DNA of 64,000 bases from the NCBI GenBank assembly GCA_020160935.1, contig JAIUPL010000001.1, positions 1 to 64,000 on the forward strand, in the 5' to 3' direction. The position numbers were made by a program, and so were the translations under genes. Position 1 is the first letter of the stretch. Every line of letters starts with the position of its first letter. The notes below the pieces were generated by a model. The model was not told the DNA's origin and ran no database searches. It saw only the letters and a list, made by a program, of their open reading frames with translations. Source of the stretch: Bacteroidota bacterium (GTDB lineage: Bacteria; Bacteroidota; Bacteroidia; Chitinophagales; Saprospiraceae). Shown here piece by piece: positions 60,116 to 64,000 of the stretch.

Positions 60116-60790
60116 CTATAGCAATGGCTTCAGCACTTTCCACACATTTTCCGCCACAATTTTTTGTCCTTCCACATTCGGGTGAATGCCGTCTTCGAGG
60201 TTCAGCGACGGAATGCCCCCCACCCCTTCCAGCAAAAACGGCACCAGCACAGCACCATTCTTTTTGGCCAGGTCAGGATACATACTGCGAAAGGCATTGG
60301 TATAAGAAGCGCCCAGATTCGGCGGCGCCTGCATGCCCGTCAGTACTATTTTACAACCCGGGTATTTGTTTTTGACTTTTGTGAGAATGGTTTGGAGGTT
60401 TTCACGCGAGGCTTTTACGGGCAGTCCGCGCAGGGCATCATTGCCGCCCAGTTCGAGTACAAAAATATCGACGGGTTGTTTGAGCACCCAATCAACCCGA
60501 TTTTTACCATCGGCCGTGGTTTCGCCGCTCAGGCCTGCATTGACACAGCGATAGGGGAGCCCCATGGCATCGATTTTTTGCTGGATAAGGTTGGTAAATC
60601 CCTGTTCGGGAGAAAGGTTGTAGGCGGCTGTCAGGCTGTTGCCAAAAAATACAATGTTGCGGCGCGCTGCTGAAGGCGTGACGACAGGGGATGCGCTTTT
60701 AGTATCGGCATTGCTTTCCGGTGCATCGCTTTTGCTGCTGCAAGCGCTGAAAAACAAAAAGGCTGCAAACAGCCAGGTAATTTTGTTCAT
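60116..60790 (-). CDS. SGNH/TesA-like arylesterase lipoprotein
   Basis: 224 residues. Lipoprotein signal (MNKITWLFAAFLFFSACSS). The SGNH blocks are intact: block I FFGNSLTAAYNL (Gly-Asn-Ser), block II GLSGETTADG, block III LELGGNDALRG and block V DGIHPNVEG with Asp and His. Hydrolyses thioesters or esters such as lysophospholipids. It follows the hypothetical gene at 60983-61831 across a repeat element. The gap 59995-60115 holds nothing definite. Confidence 0.92.
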   Translation of the reverse strand: MNKITWLFAAFLFFSACSSKSDAPESNADTKSASPVVTPSAARRNIVFFGNSLTAAYNLSPEQGFTNLIQQKIDAMGLPYRCVNAGLSGETTADGKNRVDWVLKQPVDIFVLELGGNDALRGLPVKASRENLQTILTKVKNKYPGCKIVLTGMQAPPNLGASYTNAFRSMYPDLAKKNGAVLVPFLLEGVGGIPSLNLEDGIHPNVEGQKIVAENVWKVLKPLL

Positions 60791-60868
60791 GTAAGAATGA
60801 TTGTGCTTTGTCGCAAAGGTATATCAGGCTACGGAACAAATGATGAACCAGGTTGGTTGCGATCTGGA

Positions 60869-61003
60869 AGAGAGAGATGAGTTATGAGTTATGAGTTATG
60901 AGTTATGAGTTATGATGCTGTACTCTTGGCTTTATTAATAGAGTGGCCAAAAGCAGCGTGTGTATAACTCATAACTCATAACTCATCTCTCACCTCTCTC
61001 TTC
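60869..61003. repeat. TAACTCA-heptamer inverted element, short form
   Basis: The left arm (60869-60926) has GAGAGATGAGTTATGAG heptamers then GATGCTGTACTCTTGGC; the right arm (60953-61003) has TGTATAACTCATAACTC then CATCTCTCACCTCTC. The core TACTCTTGG and GAGTGGCC link it to both large families. The minus-strand gene ends in it (TGA 60983-60985). Confidence 0.88.
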
Positions 61004-61831
61004 TATCCACTGATACTTCGGATTCCCTTCTACTTTCACCTGGCAGTTTTCTACCTCTGTCATACGCGCCAGGCGAGTTGCCCGAATGTGCAGAGCGGCT
61101 TCTTTAGGCATATACGCATAAAAATCGCGCACTTCCAGCGCCGTAGCATCGAGCGTACCAGCCGTAAATTTATTGAGGGCAATGCGGTCGCAGTGCCCGC
61201 TAAGTTTCAGCCAGTTGGGGTTTTTGAATGCAATGGAAGGAAAATCGACAGCAAGGTTTTCTGTCTGCACATTCAACCACATCGAATCTGTCTGGAAAAA
61301 TGACAGGGACAAGTTGGTGGCCGACAAAGGGGATGCCGAAATCACTTTGTAGCAATTGGAAAATGAAAAATGGCGTTGCCTCCAGAGGCGATTCTCGTCT
61401 GTTCCGAGCCCAATGCGCGCCCTGATGTGTGCTGCGAGAAACTGGGCATACTCCGGGGAATCCGGTTGATGAAGTGCAGCGTTCTCCTTATTACCATCCC
61501 CGCTTAAGACGTGAATATCTATGCTTGTACTGCCATTTATCGAGGAGGTTTGCACGCCAAGGTGCCGGATAAAACTCGTGTCGCCAATCAGTTCCACGCC
61601 CTTGAAATCAGGCACCAGTTCGACCTGAATCGGGGCTTCCACATTGACTCTGAAAGGTGCCTCCGCATCGAACACAAACCGGTTGACTTCCTTGCGGACG
61701 GGGTCTTCGAATGTCGTTTTGGGGTCGGGCACAAACCTGGGAGGGCGCGGCACGGTTTTGAACGCGCTCCAAATGACAGTTCCCGTAAAAAGCGACACAC
61801 CTGTGAGCGCTAAAATCCATCCTTTTTTCAT
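60983..61831 (-). CDS. Exported hypothetical protein of the GntR-ABC operon
   Basis: 282 residues from ATG 61831. A signal or anchor helix is at about 5-25 (WILALTGVSLFTGTVIW). The rest is beta-rich (LVPDFKGVELIGDTSFIRHL, SIDIHVLSGDG, VKVEGNPKYQWIEE) with a look similar to head-GIN/DUF2807 adhesin-like domains; assignment is weak. Its start overlaps the GntR stop (ATGA), which shows translational coupling. The final residues ERGER come from a repeat array, so the C-terminus is probably altered. Confidence 0.65.
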   Translation of the reverse strand: MKKGWILALTGVSLFTGTVIWSAFKTVPRPPRFVPDPKTTFEDPVRKEVNRFVFDAEAPFRVNVEAPIQVELVPDFKGVELIGDTSFIRHLGVQTSSINGSTSIDIHVLSGDGNKENAALHQPDSPEYAQFLAAHIRARIGLGTDENRLWRQRHFSFSNCYKVISASPLSATNLSLSFFQTDSMWLNVQTENLAVDFPSIAFKNPNWLKLSGHCDRIALNKFTAGTLDATALEVRDFYAYMPKEAALHIRATRLARMTEVENCQVKVEGNPKYQWIEERGER

Positions 61832-62199
61832 GATTTTGAATTGTTTTGGTGTTGTTGATACCATGTTTTGAGTTCATCCCACTGAATGCCGAGTTCGTCT
61901 ATGGTCTTGAAAAAAGGCGGTAGCAGTTCTTCTGTAAAGGCTTTTTTGCGCATGTCGCGTGCTTTGCTCACCCCGTCGTCGGCAACGAAATACCCGATGC
62001 CGCGCTGGTTGACAATGATGCCAGCGTCTTGTAAAAAGGTAACCGACCGCACCACCGTATTCGGATTTACCTGTAGTTCGGCAGCCAGTTCGCGCACCGA
62101 AGGAATGCGTTCGCCGGGCGGCCATTCGCCTGCCATGATTCGTGTGGCTACCTGTCGGGCAATTTGCAGCCAGATAGCCGTTTGCGCTTGAAATTCCAT
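61828..62199 (-). CDS. YtrA-subfamily GntR transcriptional repressor
   Basis: 123 residues. The winged HTH covers about 10-75 (ARQVATRIMAGEWPPGERIPSVRELAAELQVNPNTVVRSVTFLQDAGIIVNQRGIGYFV), followed by the short helical C-terminus typical of YtrA-type regulators (KAFTEELLPPFFKTIDELGIQWDEL). It lies inside the ABC operon it probably represses, 3 bp after the permease gene. The palindrome at 63829-63852 is the likely binding site. Confidence 0.92.
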   Translation of the reverse strand: MEFQAQTAIWLQIARQVATRIMAGEWPPGERIPSVRELAAELQVNPNTVVRSVTFLQDAGIIVNQRGIGYFVADDGVSKARDMRKKAFTEELLPPFFKTIDELGIQWDELKTWYQQHQNNSKS

Positions 62200-62202
62200 A
62201 TG

Positions 62203-62973
62203 TTACAAGGTGCGTTCGCGGGTGAAAAAATAGGTAGACAACAACAGCAAAAACGAGGGGATGAATACACCGATCATCCAGAAAAGGCGCACCAACACCT
62301 GTGTATGGGTGTCTAATTGTGGATCGTAGTACGACATACTAACCTGTTCCAGCAGGGCCGATTTTTCCATACCGAAAGAAAAACCGCCGGTCCCGATAAG
62401 TGCAAGTTGAAACAACACAATAAACAGTACCACAAAAAATACCAGGCCCTTCAAGACGCCCAGTCGTTTCCAGGCCAGGCCCGATGCATAGGCAGCAGGC
62501 AATGACATATAAAAGATGAAAAGTGAAATTTTTACATCTCCGCTCCCCCAGTCGATGGAACGGTATCGGAATGCCATCCAGTGGAGCGACATCCAGCCAA
62601 ACACTTCAAACAACAGGTTGTACGTCAGCCAAATGATGAATGGGAACACAACTCCTACCAACAGGCTTTTAGCCAGCCATTTCTCCAGTGCCGAAGCCGG
62701 CAACATCAGGGAACGGGCAGCGCCGCCTGTTTTCCCCAGTTCGCTGTATGCCAGGCCGGCGTGCAACCAGCCACAGGCGCACAAATAGACATTAAACATC
62801 AAAAAAGGTGTCTCACTTTGCAGGTTGACATAAGCCCCGTGCGCATCGATGAAAAAAAAGAAAAGCAGCAGCGGAATCATTCCCAGCAGTACGAGATAGG
62901 GTAAAATGGGCTGATTTTGCCAACTCAGTCGGAAAACCTGAACGAAGCGGCGAACATCAAATGTGTTGTTCAT
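62203..62973 (-). CDS. ABC transporter permease-like membrane protein
   Basis: 256 residues from ATG 62973 with about six helices (around 30-48, 58-78, 105-130, 150-172, 180-200, 228-248). No strong family motif but the size, layout and place between ATPase and YtrA-type GntR genes match ytr-type operon permeases. The start overlaps the ATPase end by 17 bp. Confidence 0.8.
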   Translation of the reverse strand: MNNTFDVRRFVQVFRLSWQNQPILPYLVLLGMIPLLLFFFFIDAHGAYVNLQSETPFLMFNVYLCACGWLHAGLAYSELGKTGGAARSLMLPASALEKWLAKSLLVGVVFPFIIWLTYNLLFEVFGWMSLHWMAFRYRSIDWGSGDVKISLFIFYMSLPAAYASGLAWKRLGVLKGLVFFVVLFIVLFQLALIGTGGFSFGMEKSALLEQVSMSYYDPQLDTHTQVLVRLFWMIGVFIPSFLLLLSTYFFTRERTL

Positions 62974-63805
62974 ACGGCAAGGAATTTTGAATGATTTCAG
63001 GATGTGATTGAAGCGCTTTGAACAGCAGTTCCAGGTCGAGTGGGCCTTCCTGTCCCTGCGTATTGCGCAACAGGCAATGGTGGCCGCCCGGTATTCGTTC
63101 GGAATACAACAGTTCGTCGGCATCGGGCAGTTGCACGGTTGTAACCGTGCGCAAATGCGTTGTCAACTGTTCCAAAGAGGATTCCAGCAATACGTGCTGC
63201 GCTTTCAGGACGATCAGGTGATCGAGCAGCATGGCTACGTCGTGTACATGATGCGTGGCAATGATAGCCAGGCGCTGCTCGTCGATGCGGGCACTCAACA
63301 GCCGCCGAAAACTGTCTTTGGAGGGAATATCCAGCCCATCCGTGGGTTCGTCGAAGAGCAGGATTTGACACCCACTGGCAATGGCAAAACTGAGTATCAC
63401 TTTCTTTTTCTGGCCAAACGAGAGGTCGGAAAGTGACGCATCGGCAGCAAGCCTAAATGTTTCCAGTGCATGCAACCAGGAGGTAATACTGAAATGAGGA
63501 TAAAAGGGCGCGTACCGTTTTTGATATGCCTGCACTGTCACACGAGGCAGGTCAAATTCGACCGGCACATAGTACACCTGCTCCAGAAAGGACGGCTGGC
63601 GCAACATCGGCTTCTTCCCGTCTACCGAAATATTTCCGGCTGTTGGAAACAGCAACCCGCCAAGCAAATGCAGCAAGGTGGTTTTGCCCACGCCATTGGC
63701 TCCCAAGACGCCATACACGCCCCCCGCCTCCATCTGAAGATTGATCCGGTCGAGTACCGGCCTGTTTTTCCGATAACTGAACGACATGCTCTGAACATCA
63801 ATCAT
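62957..63805 (-). CDS. ABC transporter ATP-binding protein
   Basis: 282 residues. Walker A VLGANGVGKTTLLHLL, Q-loop near QVYYVPVEF, signature LSDLSFGQKKKVILSFA (FGQ in place of SGGQ), Walker B ILLFDEPTDGLDIPS and the His switch in AIIATHHVHDVAML. First gene of the operon. In B. subtilis the ytr operon responds to cell-wall antibiotics; the role here is not known. Confidence 0.93.
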   Translation of the reverse strand: MIDVQSMSFSYRKNRPVLDRINLQMEAGGVYGVLGANGVGKTTLLHLLGGLLFPTAGNISVDGKKPMLRQPSFLEQVYYVPVEFDLPRVTVQAYQKRYAPFYPHFSITSWLHALETFRLAADASLSDLSFGQKKKVILSFAIASGCQILLFDEPTDGLDIPSKDSFRRLLSARIDEQRLAIIATHHVHDVAMLLDHLIVLKAQHVLLESSLEQLTTHLRTVTTVQLPDADELLYSERIPGGHHCLLRNTQGQEGPLDLELLFKALQSHPEIIQNSLPYEQHI

Positions 63806-63828
63806 AAGGTAGTTTGTTTTAGTGAATT

Positions 63829-63852
63829 AGTGTACTATTTAAATAGTACACT
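63829..63852. promoter_or_regulatory. YtrA-type operator
   Basis: A perfect 24-bp palindrome of the form AGTGTA-N12-TACACT, with centre CTATTTAAATAG. As I recall, YtrA regulators of Firmicutes recognise AGTGTA-N13-TACACT, so the match is strong. It lies just downstream of the -7 box, around the expected transcription start, where a bound repressor would block initiation. Confidence 0.75.
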
Positions 63853-63853
63853 G

Positions 63854-63885
63854 CAAACATAAACCCCTTTACGCATACAGCGCAA
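63854..63885 (-). promoter_or_regulatory. Promoter of the ABC/GntR operon
   Basis: On the minus strand TTG (63885-63883), 21 bp, then TATGTTTG (63861-63854), an exact TAnnTTTG. It faces the ATPase gene and is followed at once by the operator. Confidence 0.65.
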
Positions 63886-63962
63886 GTGGTAACAGGATAT
63901 TTTTTTTCAAAAATCTTATTAACGCCCCGGATTGCTGCTGCAAGCACTTTCTTTGCACACCT

Positions 63963-64000
63963 ATGAGTGTCCTTTTCAGCCACGGATATTTTCTCTGCGA
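63963..64000 (+). CDS. Start of a possible B12-binding radical SAM protein (partial)
   Basis: The last 38 bases read MSVLFSHGYFLC, the usual opening of Bacteroidota proteins with a cobalamin-binding domain and a radical SAM domain (VLFSHxYF pattern). Only 12 residues are visible, so this is a weak call. The gap 63886-63962 has no other feature. Confidence 0.4.
   Translation, partial: MSVLFSHGYFLC

Overview
The window looks like a chromosomal segment of a Bacteroidota bacterium, most likely Saprospiraceae or a relative (inference). Evidence: proteins with type IX secretion C-terminal sorting tails, promoters of the TTG-N19-21-TAnnTTTG type, weak Shine-Dalgarno use, a BlaI/M56-TonB_C pair, SdiA-regulated-like and DUF2851 proteins, tandem rhomboid genes next to mutL, and KdsA, which implies LPS. 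About 56 protein genes are supported. I recognise no rRNA or tRNA gene and no CRISPR array.

Layout. 1-6.4 kb: LOG-family nucleosidase, hisS, acyl-CoA dehydrogenase, and a BlaI repressor with its M56 metallopeptidase. 6.4-18.4 kb: glycosyltransferase, glyA, a T9SS cargo protein, upp, ABC permease, pgeF, smpB with a PAP2-like gene, pabB, a YigZ protein and a DUF2851 protein. 18.4-25.6 kb: S9 peptidase, vWA/T9SS protein, IS3 remnant, SdiA-regulated-like and HAD proteins. 25.8-34.5 kb: NlpC/P60 lipoprotein, kdsA-murF, a stand-alone AntA-like protein, an OmpR-type regulator, then an AT-rich accessory patch with a PLD-type nuclease carrying an EVE/PUA-like C-terminus and a RAYT (REP-associated tyrosine transposase), followed by an esterase and a DMT transporter. 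34.5-48.3 kb: a large PVC-type cytochrome c protein, then a cluster of six polytopic GT-C-like proteins with one DPM1/GtrB-type glycosyltransferase. 48.4-64 kb: IGHMBP2-like helicase, MoxR ATPase, a two-gene small-protein cassette, membrane nuclease-fold protein, two rhomboids, mutL, an EAD11-like/TPR membrane protein, a TesA-like lipase, and a four-gene ABC/GntR operon with a clear operator.

The most striking property is between the genes. Many intergenic gaps hold long inverted repeats whose arms are short tandem repeats of 7 to 10 bp (for example GGACTCA, TAACTCA, CTCTCAC), or a 31-bp REP palindrome that reads TGATTTGACAACTTT at its ends. These elements sit at gene ends. In at least nine genes the stop codon lies inside the repeat or is shared with its first bases, and several proteins have gained short repeat-encoded C-terminal tails (LSPES, SERVRE, ERGER, KS). 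The REP family accompanies the RAYT gene, and one full REP copy lies in frame inside the RAYT coding sequence.
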